Assembly (NCBI GenBank): GCA_033060915.1 | Contig: CM065384.1 | Coordinates: 36,170,001-36,234,000 of the forward strand | From: Euryodendron excelsum | Taxonomy: Eukaryota; Streptophyta; Magnoliopsida; Ericales; Pentaphylacaceae | Reading direction: 5' to 3' | Length of the DNA: 64,000 bases | Shown: positions 34,805 to 46,644 of the stretch, piece after piece | Numbering within the stretch: the first letter of the stretch is position 1 | Layout of the letters: the number at the start of each line of letters is the position of its first letter | The notes under the pieces: model-generated | Seen by the model: the letters and a program-made list of their open reading frames with translations, nothing else | Told to the model about the DNA's origin: nothing | The model's database searches: none | Position numbers and translations under genes: made by a program

Positions 34805-36493
34805 ATGAGTCTAAACAACCGGAGATACAGGGGAGAGAACCACGATGGGAGAGGCTTCGGAGCCTCCTCCAGTAAAGACCCGACCAACTAGGCACACTGC
34901 CAATCTACACCAGTAGATCGGCAAAGAAGGAGAACACTAAGGTCGGAGATACAAACGCCCGCTGAAAGCCACCAAGAAGCACTAGATGAAATGCGGAGGG
35001 ATACGGGCTATGTCAAGGACAGAAACTTTCGCAAGAACCACCCTCGGAACCTTGCCCCATCGCCCTCCAGTGGGCGGATCCCGAGTGAGGATACGCTCCG
35101 TGCAGCGGAGAGGGAAATTTGGCGGCGCAGAGAAGAGATAGCCTACCTCACCTCCCAAGTTCGGGCCATGAGGGAGGCGTTCTCGGGAAGAAATGGGCGC
35201 GGGAGATAAGGGTCCCCAGATCGGGAGCAGGTTACTGGCGCCAGGGACGATCCAGCGCCGCCGGTAAGAGGGAGTTACACCCCTAGTACCGGGCGTTGCG
35301 TTAATAGGCGCACAGGTCGGCAGAGGGGAAGGAGCGAAACCCCGCCAAATAATAATCCAGCTGAAGGAGATCGGCGAAGAGAGGATTGGGAGAAGTGGTA
35401 TAATGAAAAGCAGGAGGATAGAAGGCAGCAAACTAAGGAGCACACAGCCCATGACCTGATGAAAAAGGCCCTTGATCAGATTGCATCCACGCCATTCACT
35501 GAGGAGATTGAATCCCACTCAATTCCTTGAAAATTTACCCCACCAAAGTTCACCCTCTATGACGGGAAGACCGACCCGATTAACCATATTCGGCATTACA
35601 AACAGCTTATGGTAGTGTGGTGCAGTGACCAGATGCTGATGTGTCGAATCTTCCCCTCCAGTCTGGGAAGTGTGGCTTTACGGTGGTTTGATAAATTGTC
35701 ACTTAAGTCCGTTTCTAGCTGGAGGCAACTTGTCGAGCTTTTTACAGCTCATTTCATAGCAAACAGCTTACAGCCGAAGGAGGTTGATTTCTTGCTGACA
35801 TTACGAAAAGAGGAAGGGGAAGGATTGCGAGCATACGCCCGATGCTACTGGGAAGCTTATAACGAAATTGACGAGTGCAACGAGCAATTAGCTGTAACTC
35901 AGTTCAAGACCGGCCTTCCCAGGGAGCATCGCTTGCGACAGTCCTTGATGAAGAAACCAGCTCTCACGATACAGGAACTAATGCTCAGGATCGAGAGCTA
36001 TGTGCAGTTGGACGAAGACATACCCCAGATAGCATCGGCCAAGGTCGGCACTGCTGCCGAAAAGACAAATAAGAAGGATGCCAAGAAAACCCGGTCAGAA
36101 GATAGCGGCCGAGGAAAAAGGGTAACTGAGGGGGTCTATACAGTCTTTAAGGACCCCATCTATAAAATATTGCCCCAGATCCGTGATAAGCCCTTCTTCA
36201 AGTGGCCACCAAAGTTGGGAGGAGACCCAGCGACTCGAGACCAGAAGAGGTTATGTTCATACCACTGTGAGAAGGGACATAAGACGGAGCAGTGTCGACA
36301 TTTGAAAACTCACTTGGAAGACTTGGCCAAAGCAGGCCACCTTGACCAATTCATTGATCGGAAGAAGACAAAGAATGAAGCCAAGCAACCGCGGGTAGAG
36401 GATGCAGCCCGAAAGGAACCAGAATCAAGGCCGGTTCGGGTAATCAATGTGTTGCACGGTTCGGCTGAATCAGGAACCGTCGACCTACATAGG
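34805..36493 (+). pseudogene. Gypsy C gag (interrupted Gag-Pol frame)
   Basis: One frame from ATG 34805 to the insertion at 36494. It includes a charged coiled region ('REEIAYLTSQVRAMREAF'), the retrotransposon gag domain ('FPSSLGSVALRWFDKL', 'LRAYARCYWEAY', 'QFKTGLP'), and a zinc knuckle at about 36255-36300 ('CSYHCEKGHKTEQC', C-X3-C-X3-H-X4-C). In-frame stops occur near 34889, 35207 and 35528. It would build the particle core and bind RNA. Confidence 0.9.
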
Positions 36494-37499
36494 TGTCGCG
36501 CCCAGATTTTTCGCACTCGAGGAATACTCACCCAAGCGGGAAAAATGCTGTACTCTCTCGTTAGAACTCACCCTCCTAAAAGAATGAGTGCGACTATTTT
36601 TGAATTGAAAATTGATTGAATAAAGGGCTTTTGAAAAAGATTTGGAGTCGCCACCTAACTTGATTAAGGTGAGTTCGGCCACCTAAAAACTAAGTATAAT
36701 CCGAATACTACACTTAGGGTTTTTGAAAACGATTTTTGAAAATATCTCCTCAAGAGAGGGTTTTTTAGGAAAACAGGTTGTTTGGCAACCTTTGGAAAAC
36801 ATTTAGCCCTTTTTTGAAAAATAACTCCGTTTGGTCTTTGAAAACAGTGATTCTAGGTTCGAAGGTTGGTTACGTGTAGGGAAGACGCACTAAGCTATCA
36901 CCCTACCCCGCCCTTTCGGTACCTACATGTCAATCTACCCTAGATTCACCTATGAGAGTCTTTAATTAACCCATGTTCAATCCTATTTCACTTTAGAAAA
37001 ACAATGTTTGAAAAGAAACTAACATGATGCATGGTATGCAAGTGCAAAATAAGAGAGAATTGAAAAATAAATTTAGAAAGAGATTGATTTGAAATTGATT
37101 TGATTTGAAAATATATTTGAAATTGGAAAGATTTGAAATTGAAAAGTTTGAAAATTGAAAGTAGAAATTTGAAAAAAGAAATTTTGAAATTGAAATTCGA
37201 GATTTGAAAAGATTTTGAAAACCGCACCCATGAGGGTGGAATTGAAAGTTTGAAAAATATTGTGACCGCACCTATGAAGGTTGCCTACGTATCCCTTTGG
37301 GGGAATCAGGTCAGTCGTAGTTCGGACAAGAGTCCGATTGAAAAGAGATTGATTCGAAGAGAGAGATTGGATTGGAAGAAAGAGATTGAATTGAAAATTA
37401 GATTTGATTTGAGATTGGAAGAGGAGATTGAAAAGTGAAATTGAGAAGATTGGATTTTGATTTGAAAAGATAGATTTGGACTTGTTTTAGAAAGATGAA

Positions 37500-38360
37500 G
37501 GGTTAGGAAACCGAGACTTAGGAAAGGCTTGACTCGACTTGGAAGGTTTAGGAGATTAGGAAAGGTTGGATTTAGGAAATGTTCGAATTAGGAAATGTTC
37601 GATTTAGGAAAGTTTCGAATTAGGAAAGTTTCATTTTTGGAAAGTTTTGAAATTAGGAAAGTTTCGAATTAGGAAAGTTTTGTTTCAGGAAAGGTTTTGA
37701 AATAGGAAAGTGTTGAATTTAGAAACGTTTTAAATTAAGAAAGTTTAGTTTAAGAAAGGTTCAACTTAGGAAAGTTTTGAAAATTGGAATGTTTTGAAAA
37801 AGGGAAGTTTTGAATTTAGAAAGCTTTGAACTTAGGAAAGTCTTGAAAGTAGGAAAGTTTCGTTTTAGGAAATGTTTGAATTAAGAAAAGTTTCAACTTA
37901 AGAAAGTCTTGAATTAAGAAAGTTTTGAATTTAGAAAAGTTTTAGATTTGGAAATATTTGAAGTTTAAGAGAGTTTAGAATTTAGAAAGATTTGGGTTTA
38001 TAAAGATTTAAGTTAAGAAAGTTTCAAATTTAGAAAGTTTTGAATTTGGAAAGATTTGAAATTTAGAAAGTTTAAGATTTAGAGAGTTTTAGAGTTTTAG
38101 AAAATCTTGAAATTAAGAAAGGTTTGAATTTAGAAAAGGTTTGAAAGCTTAGATTTGAAAAGAGAGTAGAATTAGGAAAGGGTTGGATTAGGAAAGATTT
38201 GAAAATTTAGGAAAGATTTTTATGTTCAAGTTTTGGGAACTTAAGGTTTAGGAAAGATTTAGATTTTGAAATTCAAGGAAAGATTTAAAGTTTAAGTTTA
38301 GAAAACTTATGGTTTAGGAAGGAATTGAATTAAGAAATGTTTGGATTAGGAAATGATTGG
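37500..38360. repeat. Short degenerate repeat: AGGAAAGTTTTGAATT units
   Basis: Dozens of variants of a roughly 16-20 bp unit based on TTAGGAAAG and TTTTGAAAT; weaker versions continue to about 39100. Strongly purine-skewed on the plus strand. Confidence 0.85.
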
Positions 38361-40003
38361 ATTTGGTTTCTAAAAGAGAAAGGTTGGATTTTGTTTCCAA
38401 AAACGGAGGATGGAATCTAGTTTCCTAAACGGGAAATTTTGATTCGGTTTCCTAAAGGAAAGGTACGATTTGGCTAGGATTTGGAAAAGAAATTCTAGAA
38501 ACCCTAGTTTTGGAAAATTGTTGTTTTGACGTAGAAAATAAGTTTTGGAAACATGAATAATTTGGATGTGAAAACTAAAGGTTTTGGAAACCTAGGTTTG
38601 GGGCAAAGTTTGAAAATCATGTTTTTGGAAAGAAAATTAGGGTTTCCTAATGGTTAGCTCTAGGGCTTGACTTGGACTCTAAGGAAAGAGTTTTTAGAAA
38701 GTGTGTTTTTAGAAACGGAGGTTTTCTAGAAGGGAATCCTAGGAAGGAGTTTTTGGAAAGTGAATTTGGAAAGAGAGTTTTTGTAAAAAGATTTTAAAGA
38801 GAAGGAGTTTTGGAAAGTGTGTTTTTGGAAACGTAGATTTTGAAAGGAAAATCCTAGAGGGAAATTTCTAGAAGGAAAATTTTGGAAAGAGAGTTTTTGG
38901 AAAGATTTTTGGGGAAAGGAGTTTGGAAAGGAGTTGAAAAAGGGAGTTTTGAAAAATAGATTTTTAGAAAGGAGTTTTAAAAAACAATTTTGAAGAGGAA
39001 AGTTTTAGGAAAGTATGTTGAAAAAGAGATTTTTAGGAAGAGATTTTTGAAGAGAGGGAGAGTTTAGAAGGATTAAAAAAACATCTCACTTTCCTAAAGC
39101 AATCCTAGCTATAAGAGGACTAGAACCACTTTAGGAAAGTGGTTTTGAAAACAAGGTTTGAAAATATAGACCAAAAGGTCACTTTTTATATAACACTTTC
39201 CTAAAGCAACCCCAGCCATGGAAAGGCTAGAATCACCCTAGGATTGTGATTTTGAAAACATGTTTTTGAAAAAGAGCTTTTGATGCAATTTTGAAAACAA
39301 GTTTAGAAACGATTTTTGAAAATAACTTTTTGAAAACGAATTTTGGAAGATGCAAGACTATGATATGCACAATGCAATTCAGGGTCGTAAACATACAAGG
39401 TTAAGGCTTCACCACATAATCAAAGGGGCCGGACCCACGTAGTCTTTGGTTAGACTAGAAGAAAGCCCCCAACACGGTGACTCTCCCATAGTCCAATCCT
39501 ACACATGGACCGAGAATCCCCTTGTTTCAAGCATGCAAAGAAAGGGCGGGAAAGAGATGGGGGATTAAAATAGAGAAAACTCAAGTGGGTTGGAGAGAGA
39601 AGAGAGAGGGGGGAAGTGCGAAAATTTAAATAGAAAGCCTACCTTGTTTCTTGTTTATTTTGCGCGCCGTGCAGTCTTCGGTCTTCGGTCTTTAGTCTTC
39701 GTCTTGATCTTCTTCTTCAGTCTTCAAGGGTTGTCTTCAAGTTTTGTATGGCAGCTCTTCAAGTCTTGATAGAGTGGTTGAAGGCTAGTGTATGAGTGTA
39801 TAGAGGTGTGCATGAGTGTATAGGAGGCTAGGGTTTGTGTATAGTGGCTAGGGTTTGGAAAACCTAGGGAGGCTAGGGTTTTTGGAGGTGCTCGAGCTCT
39901 GTATATCTAATTGTGTGATTTCTAGGTTAAGTTTGCAGACCCTCTTCACGTTGATCGAGGTTCTGTATTTATAGAAGTTGGACAAGCCTGGCACCTGTTG
40001 CAG

Positions 40004-40087
40004 TGGCGCCAGGGCAAAATTTATAATGGCGCCACTAGTAGTGGCGCCAAGCCATTTTTTGGCTTGGCGCCACTGCTAGTGGCGCCA
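40004..40087. repeat. Palindromic TGGCGCCA cluster
   Basis: Five TGGCGCCA octamers at 40004, 40027, 40042, 40065 and 40080. 40027-40049 is a perfect 23 bp palindrome with a one-base centre; 40065-40087 has 10 bp perfect arms around GCT. They are joined by a stem (AAGCCA / TGGCTT), so the whole could form a cruciform. Confidence 0.9.
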
Positions 40088-40269
40088 GCCATTTAGGAAA
40101 CAATTAAGGTCGGCAAGAAACGTATCTTTGACTAGATTTGGGCGCCTGTACTAGTGACTACCATGTAAACTTTAGCCTGGCTTCACTAGGAGTGACTCCG
40201 GAAAGTCCGGGAATGATTTGAAGGAGTCGGGAGTGACCCGGAAGGCCGGAAAGGAGCAGGAACACTTAA

Positions 40270-40975
40270 AATAGTGTCCTGGAGGTATTTGACTTGAAAA
40301 GTGAGGATTGGATGTGTCGGAAAGGTTGACCGAGCCTTTAGGGGCAAAACGGTCAACCGGACCGGAAAACTGCCGGGACAGACTCAAACTGTCCCGGAAG
40401 AAAACTTGGGATCTGGAAACATTATTTAGAATGTTCCTAGAGGTTGCCGGTTTGATTCCCAGGGCCGGAGTGGTCGGAAATGGAGACCGGCCCACCAGGG
40501 GCAAAACAGTCATTTTGTACCGGGTTTGCCGGAACTGACTCGGAATGGTCCGGAAAGGTAAAGGAAGGTCGAGAACACTATAAAAAGTATTCTCGGGACA
40601 TTACCAGTTTGATACCCAGAGCCGGTGTGGTCGAAAAAGGAGACCGGCCCTCTAGGGGTAAAATGGTCATTTTTACCGGGTTGGCCGGAACTGACTCGGA
40701 ATGATCCGGAAAGGTAAATGAAGGTTGAGAATACTATAAAAAGTGTTCTCAGGACATTACCGGTTTGATACCCAGAGCCGGTGTGGTCGAAGAAGGAGAC
40801 CGGCCCTCTAGGGGCAAAACGGTCATTTTGCACCGGGTTGGCCGGAACTAACTCGGAATGATCCGGAAAGGTAAAGGAAGGTTGAGAACACTATAAAAAG
40901 TATTCTCGGGACATTACCGGTTTGATACCCAGAGCCGGTGTGGTTCCCGGGGCGTTCAGATGCCTAGGGGCAAAA
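40270..40975. repeat. ~157 bp tandem repeat, about 4.5 copies
   Basis: Repeated starts of 'TTTGATACCCAGAGCCGG' at 40451, 40608, 40764 and 40921 (spacing 156-157), with 'GGAGACCGGCCC' and 'GGGGCAAAACGGTCATTTT'. The first unit (from about 40270) is more diverged. Confidence 0.92.
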
Positions 40976-41084
40976 TGGTCATCTTGACCAAAAAGTCTCA
41001 AAAAAGGTCCTAAGGGTAGTCTGGTCATTTTTCACCGAAGTGAGCTAACAAACATGGGTATTGACCTAGGTTTTGAGTGTTTCC

Positions 41085-41640
41085 GCCATTCTAACGGTGT
41101 GAGTATTTCCGTTACCCGAACGGGGTTGATGATTTGGGAGTATTTCCGCTACTCGGACGGGGTTGAGTATTTCCGCTACTCTAACGGGTCTTGTGAGTAT
41201 TTCCGCTACTCTAACGGGTCTTGTGAGTATTTCCGCTACTCTAACGGTTCTGTGAGTATTTCCGTTACTCTAACGGTTCTGTGAGTACTTCCGCTACTCT
41301 AACGGTTCTGTGAGTATTTCCGCTACTCTAACGGTTCTGTGATTATTTCCGCTACTCTAACGGTTCTGTGAGTATTTCTGCTACTCTAATGGTTCTGTGA
41401 GTACTTCCGCTACTCTAACGGTTCTGTGAGTACTTCCGCTACTCTAACGATTCTGTGAGTATTTCCGCTACTCTAACGGTTCTGTGAGTATTTCCGCTAC
41501 TCTAACAGTTCTGTGAGTACTTCCGCTACTCTAACGGTTCTGTGAGTATTTCCGCTACTCTAACGGTTCTGTGAGTACTTCCGCTACTCTAACGGTTCTG
41601 TGAGTATTTTCGCTACTCTAACGGTTGTGTGAGTAGTTTT
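41085..41640. repeat. 29 bp minisatellite, about 18 copies
   Basis: Unit GAGTATTTCCGCTACTCTAA + CGGTTCTGT, nearly identical in the central copies and more diverged at both ends, the typical pattern of unequal exchange. It is the most homogeneous array in the window. Confidence 0.95.
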
Positions 41641-41649
41641 GCTACTCGG

Positions 41650-41930
41650 ACCGTCTTGAGGAATAAACTGTCTCGAGAAAGGGATTGGAAAGGGGTCTTA
41701 CCGACTCCGAAGAGACGTGCCTGGATTGGAACCGTCTCGAGGAATAAACTGTCTCGAGAGAGGGATTGGAAAGGGGTCTTACCGACTTCGAAGAGACGTG
41801 CCTGGGTTTTGAGTGTTTCCGCCACTTTAACGGTGTGAGTGTTTCCGCCACTCTGACGGTTTTGTGAGTAGTTTTGCTACTCGGACCGTCTCGAGGAATA
41901 AACTGTCTCGAGAGAGGGATTGGAATTAGA
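41650..41930. repeat. ~81 bp imperfect repeats with CTCGAG motifs
   Basis: 'GGAATAAACTGTCTCGAGA' recurs at 41660, 41741 and 41894, with 'AAGAGACGTGCCTGG' between, partly separated by further 29 bp-type units. Confidence 0.85.
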
Positions 41931-42127
41931 ATAAGAAAGGACAATGCCCCTAAGGGCATTTTGGTCATTTTGCCTTTATTTGGGCCTGACAGGCCCGCGA
42001 AGCAATGGAAAGACGAAATTTGGACTAGAGGATTGGTTTCGATTGGAATATGTCCATAATGACTTGAAAACAAGTCTGAACGGAGTGTAGACTATCGAGC
42101 GGTCAAAAATGGGGTGCTTACAATAGG

Positions 42128-45100
42128 TATCGAGCCGAGATACAGAAAGCTACACACCTAAGGGAAGTGATGCAGGTACAACAACCCAGTAAGAAAGCAA
42201 AAGTCGACAGCCGCCGTGTACCAATTTCTTTCACCGATGAGGATCTCGTGGGAGTGCAGATTCCTCATAATGATGCCTTGGTGGTTATGTTAAGAATGGC
42301 GGACTGCGACGTTAGAAGACTGCTCATTGACGAGGGGAGTTCATCCGAAATTATGTACTACAGCCTGTTCAAGCAATTGGGACTTAACGAGTCCGACCTC
42401 CAACCGTCACTTAACCTATTGGTCAGATTCAGCTCGGGCCCAGTTTGGCCAATGGGGAAGGTGACGATTCCTGTAACAGCAGGAGGAATCACATTGCAAA
42501 TCGAATTCCTAGTAGTTAACGTACCCTCCCCCCACAATGCCATCATGGGACGAACCTAGTTGCACCTTATGAGGGCCGCTCCGTCTTCATACCATCAGTT
42601 GCTTTGGTTTCCGACCCCAGCAGGAGTTGGAGAAATCAGGGGAGAACAAGTGGCTGCCAAACAATGTTTCCTAACAGCATGTGCAACGAAGACAAAGCCT
42701 GAGAAAGTGCAGATGATGGAGCTGCATGAAGACACCCCCACTATCGATGATGTGGGACAGACACCCGAGAACAAAGTTGTGGAGGACCTGAAGAAGATAT
42801 ACATTGATTGGCGGGGAGACAAATACTTCTTCATCGGCACCTCTCTGTCCAAACAAGAGGAAAAATTCCTCATCGAGTTGTTGACGAACTTCCTGGAAGT
42901 GTTCGCCTAGACCCTTTATGACATGCCTGGGATCGGCGCTGATGTTGCTTGTCATCGCCTAAATGTAAACCCAAATTGCCGACCTGTCGTCCAAAAGGGG
43001 AGAAGGGCCGCTACCCAGCATGTGGACGCTGTCTTGGAAGAAACAGAGAAGCTTTTGGAAGCTAGGGCCATTCGGGAGATCAACTACCCAAGCTGGTTAT
43101 CAAATACCATGGTTGTAAAAAAAAAGGACAGTAAGTGGAGAGTCTGTGTGAACTTCACTGATCTCAACAGGGCATGCCCCAAAGATCTATTCCCCCTGCC
43201 CAAAATTGACCAGCTTGTGGATGCAACCGCCAACTTCGGGAGGATGAGTTTCTTGGATGCTTACCGAGGATACCACCAGATCCCACTCCGCCCCGACGAC
43301 TAAGAAAAAACGGCTTTCATCACTCCAAAGGGTATTTACTGCTATAGGGTTATGCCGTTTGGCCCGAAGAACGCCGGAGCTACGTATCAACGATTAGTCA
43401 CAAAGATGTTCAAGATGCAGCTCGGCAGAACTATCGAGGTCTACATCGATGACATGGTGGTAAAAAGCAAACTGAGCAACACCCACTTGGCGGACCTAAA
43501 GGAGGTACTCTGCATCCTGGAGGACTACAAAATGAGGTTGAACGCTTCAAAATCTGTCTTCGGGGTCGACTCGGGCAAGTTTATGGGGTTCCTGGTCACG
43601 CATCGGGACATTGAAGTGGACCCACGGTAGATTAGTGTAATTCGGAGCATTCAAGCCCCAAGGAATGCCAAAGAGGTACAGAGACTGACAGGAATGGTCG
43701 CAGCACTCAACAGGTTCATCAGCCGTTCATCGGACAGGTGCCGACCCTCTTTCCAGCTCCTAAAGAAACAAGAACGATTTGAGTGGACCCCAGAATGTGA
43801 CTCTGCCCTTGCCAATCTAAAAAACTACCTAACCAAACCACCCCTGCTCTTCACCCCCGTTTAGCACGAGGAACTCTTCCTCTACCTTGCAGTGTCAGAC
43901 CATGCAGTGAGCGTCGTCCTACTCAGGCAAGAAAACCTGCAACAATTCTCGGTCTACTACGTCAGCAAAACCCTTCTTGGGGCCGAGAGCAGGTACCTAC
44001 CCCTCGAAAAGCTGGCACTCGCACTGATAGTAGCATCCCGCAAGTTGGTGCATTACTTCAGAACTCACACCATCAACGTCCTCACTAACCACCAGCTTAA
44101 ACCTCTGCTAAGAAAGGCCGACTTCTCTGGAAGAATCACAAAATGGGCCGTGGAATTAAGGGAGTTTGACATCAAGTTTCAACCTAGATCGGCAGTGAAG
44201 GGGCAGGTTCTTGCAGACTTTGTTGCCGAGTTCTCTGTCGAGATACCAATAGAGGTAGAACAAACTGTAGCAATTGGCCAACCGCAACACGAATTCCCCC
44301 TGGACCTTTGGGAACAAACTGGTCATTGGCAACTCTACGTGGACGGAGCTTCCAATGACTGGGGGGCAAGATCGGGCATTGTACTCATCACACCAGACGG
44401 TCTAACCATTGAACAAGCCATCAAGCTCGAGTTCACTGCCTCCAACAATGAGTCTGAATACGAGGCCTTACTTGCTGGAATACGTCGAGCCATTGAACTT
44501 CGAATTCCTGAAATCGTCATTTATTCGGACTCCCTACTTGTTGTAAACCAAATTACAGGAGAATATGTAGCAAAGAATGATAGAATGATGCAGTACCCAG
44601 CAAAAGCCAAGGAACTACTCGGCCAATTCAAAAACTACAAGTTTCGACAGATCAGCCGAGACAACAACTCACATGCGGATGCCTTGGCAACTTTGGCCAC
44701 AGCTTTGGAATCGGGATCGAAAAGGACGATCAACGTGGAAACCCTTGCCAAACCCAGCATCTTTCAGGAGGAGGAGGAAGCTCTAACAGCTGAAAAGCTG
44801 GGACCATCATAGATGGACCCAATCATCTCTTACCTTGAGAAAGATGAACTACCGGAAGATAAGACTGAAGCTCGGTGAATCAAACATACATCTCTCAGGT
44901 ATTGGCTGTCACCAAGTAAGGAGCTTTACAAACGTTCCTTTACAGGTCCATATTTACATTGCGTCCATCCGAACCAAGTACAGGGCGTCTTGTTCGAAAT
45001 CCACGAGGGGATATGTGGAAGTCATGTTGGCGGAAGATCGATAGCACACCGAGCCATTTCGCAGGGATACTAGTGGTCTTACATGCAGAAAGATGGAGCC

Positions 45101-46050
45101 CAGTACGTCCTGAAGTGTGACAAATGTCAAAGGTTTTCCCCCATCATCCACCAACTAGCCGAAGATCTCACCACCATCACCAGTTCGTGGCCTTTCGCTC
45201 AGTGGGGACTGGATATTATCGGACCTTTGCCCCGAGCTCCGGGCAACAAAAGGTTTCCCATCGTAGCGACTAACTACTTTACCAAATGGGTAAAAGCGGA
45301 GTCATTGTCAAACATCAGGGAAATCGATGCCAAAAGGTTCGTATGGAAAAAATTGTCACGAGATTCGGGTTGCCCCGTGCCATTGTTTCAGATAACGACA
45401 CCCAGTTCGATGGCAATATCTTTAGATCATTTTGCAAAGGATTGGGTATCAGAAACTATTACTCAACACCGGCCTACACCCAATGCAACGGGCAAGCCGA
45501 GATTTCAAACAAAACTATGCTTAACGGAGTAAAAAAACGACCGGAAAAAGCCAAAGGGAAGTGGACGGAGGAGCTACCCAACGTTCTGTGGTCTTATAGA
45601 ACAACCCCAAGAAGGTCTATTGGAGAAACCCCGTTCTCCTTGGCATACGGGGTGGAAGCAGTCATTCCTTTGGAGGTTGGACTACCAACTATCAGATTGA
45701 CAGCTTTTAACACGGGTCTCAACGACCAGACGGTTGCAAGAGACATGGATCTCATCAAAGAAAGAAGGGAAACTGCCTTGATCAGGCTCACAGAGTATCA
45801 GCGACGGCTAAAACGCTCTTACAACAAACGGGTCCACCCGAGAAACTTTGCTCCAGGGGATCTAGTTTTACGAAAAGTATTGGGGGCAACCAAGAAGGCG
45901 GCAGATGGAAAGCTCGGCCCAAACTGGGAAGGCCCCTACAGAGTGACATCCCAGGTCGGCATTGGCGCATACAGACTAGAGACTGTTGAAGAAGGGAGAC
46001 AATTGCCGCGACCATGGAATGCAAGCAACTTGAGGAAATTCTACCAGTAA
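42128..46050 (+). pseudogene. Gypsy C pol: PR, RT, RNase H, aRNase H, integrase
   Basis: Continues the gag frame. Protease 'LLIDEGSSSEIMY' (42325); RT with 'WRVCVNFTDLNRACPKD', 'SFLDAYRGYHQI' and 'YIDDMVV' (43444); RT-linked RNase H '[10 protein letters not shown]...[11 protein letters not shown]' (43890-44230); a second RNase H 'LYVDGASN', 'NNESEYEAL', 'SDSLLV', 'NSHADALA' (44330-44710); integrase zinc finger H-H-C-C (44985-45130), core 'WGLDIIGPLP', 'IVSDNDTQFDG', 'GQAEISN' and C-terminal 'GPNWEGPYRV'. Stops at 42557, 42908, 43301, 43628, 43862, 44810, 44876 and 45071, and a frameshift near 45334-45352. It cannot drive its own movement. Confidence 0.95.
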
Positions 46051-46167
46051 TACAAAGCTCTATGCGATGTAACAGTCCATGAAATGTGTAAAGCTCTACT
46101 GAAGAATCAATGAAATTAAAGCTGTTCAAACAAATCTACTCTGAGCACTCTGTGAAACCCACAAAAA

Positions 46168-46555
46168 CCAAGTGTAAAAACTTGGTCCTGTCCAAGTTGG
46201 ACAGGTCGGCCAAAGAAGGCCAAAACAAAAACCAAGTGTAAAAAACTTGGTCCTGTCCAAGTTGGGCAGGTCGGCCAAAGAAGGCCAAAACAAAAACCAA
46301 GTGTAAGAACTTGGTCCTGTCCAAGTTAGACAGGTCGGCCAAAGAAGGCCAAAACAAAAACCAAGTGTAAAAAAACTTGATCCTGTCCAAGTTGGGCAGG
46401 TCGGCCAAAGAAGGCCAAAACAAAAACCAAGTGTAAAAGCTTGGTCCTGTCCAAGTCGGGCAGTTCGGCCAAAGAAGGCCACAGCAAAAACCAAGGCAAA
46501 TTCAGTCCACAACAAAATCAGACAAGGCATATTCAGTCCACAACAAAATCAGACA
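46168..46555. repeat. ~64 bp tandem repeat in 3' region of gypsy C
   Basis: Starts CCAAGTGTAAAAACTTGGTC at 46168, 46232, 46297, 46361, 46427 and a partial at 46491. Each unit has the inverted pair CCAAGT...ACTTGG and 'GTCGGCCAAAGAAGGCC'. A ~31 bp unit 'TTCAGTCCACAACAAAATCA' follows twice at 46500-46555. Confidence 0.93.
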
Positions 46556-46644
46556 AGACAGATTCAGTAATAAACGACAAAATGAGCTTTTTTCATTAAA
46601 AGGCATTGATGGTTACAAAACATCAAAGAAAAGAAAAAGAATAG

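Larger units (their letters stand above)
36494..42122 (+). mobile_element. 5.6 kb LTR-type insertion D inside gypsy C
   Basis: TGTCGCGCCC...GGTGCTTACA flanked by ATAGG at 36489-36493 and 42123-42127; removal rejoins the Gag-Pol frame exactly (V-D-L-H-R-Y-R-A-E). It has no transposon ORF, no internal repeat of its own ends, and several tandem arrays. Most likely the solo LTR of a long-LTR Ty3/gypsy (Ogre/Tat-like) family; a non-coding LARD is the alternative. A TATA-like TATTTATA is at 39966-39973. Orientation is inferred from TATA and the GGGTG-TTACA type end. Confidence 0.8.

Noticed and set aside
40172..40833. Overlapping open frames on both strands
   Set aside because: They arise from the 157 bp tandem repeat, whose period lacks stops in several frames; no transposon motif.
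41085..41640. CRISPR-like direct repeat array
   Set aside because: The 29 bp units are directly adjacent without unique spacers, in a plant retrotransposon; it is a minisatellite.
46126..46530. Repetitive 134-codon frame rich in 'GLLWPTCPTWTG' on the minus strand
   Set aside because: Produced by the 64 bp tandem repeat; lies downstream of the antisense gene stop and is not in its frame.
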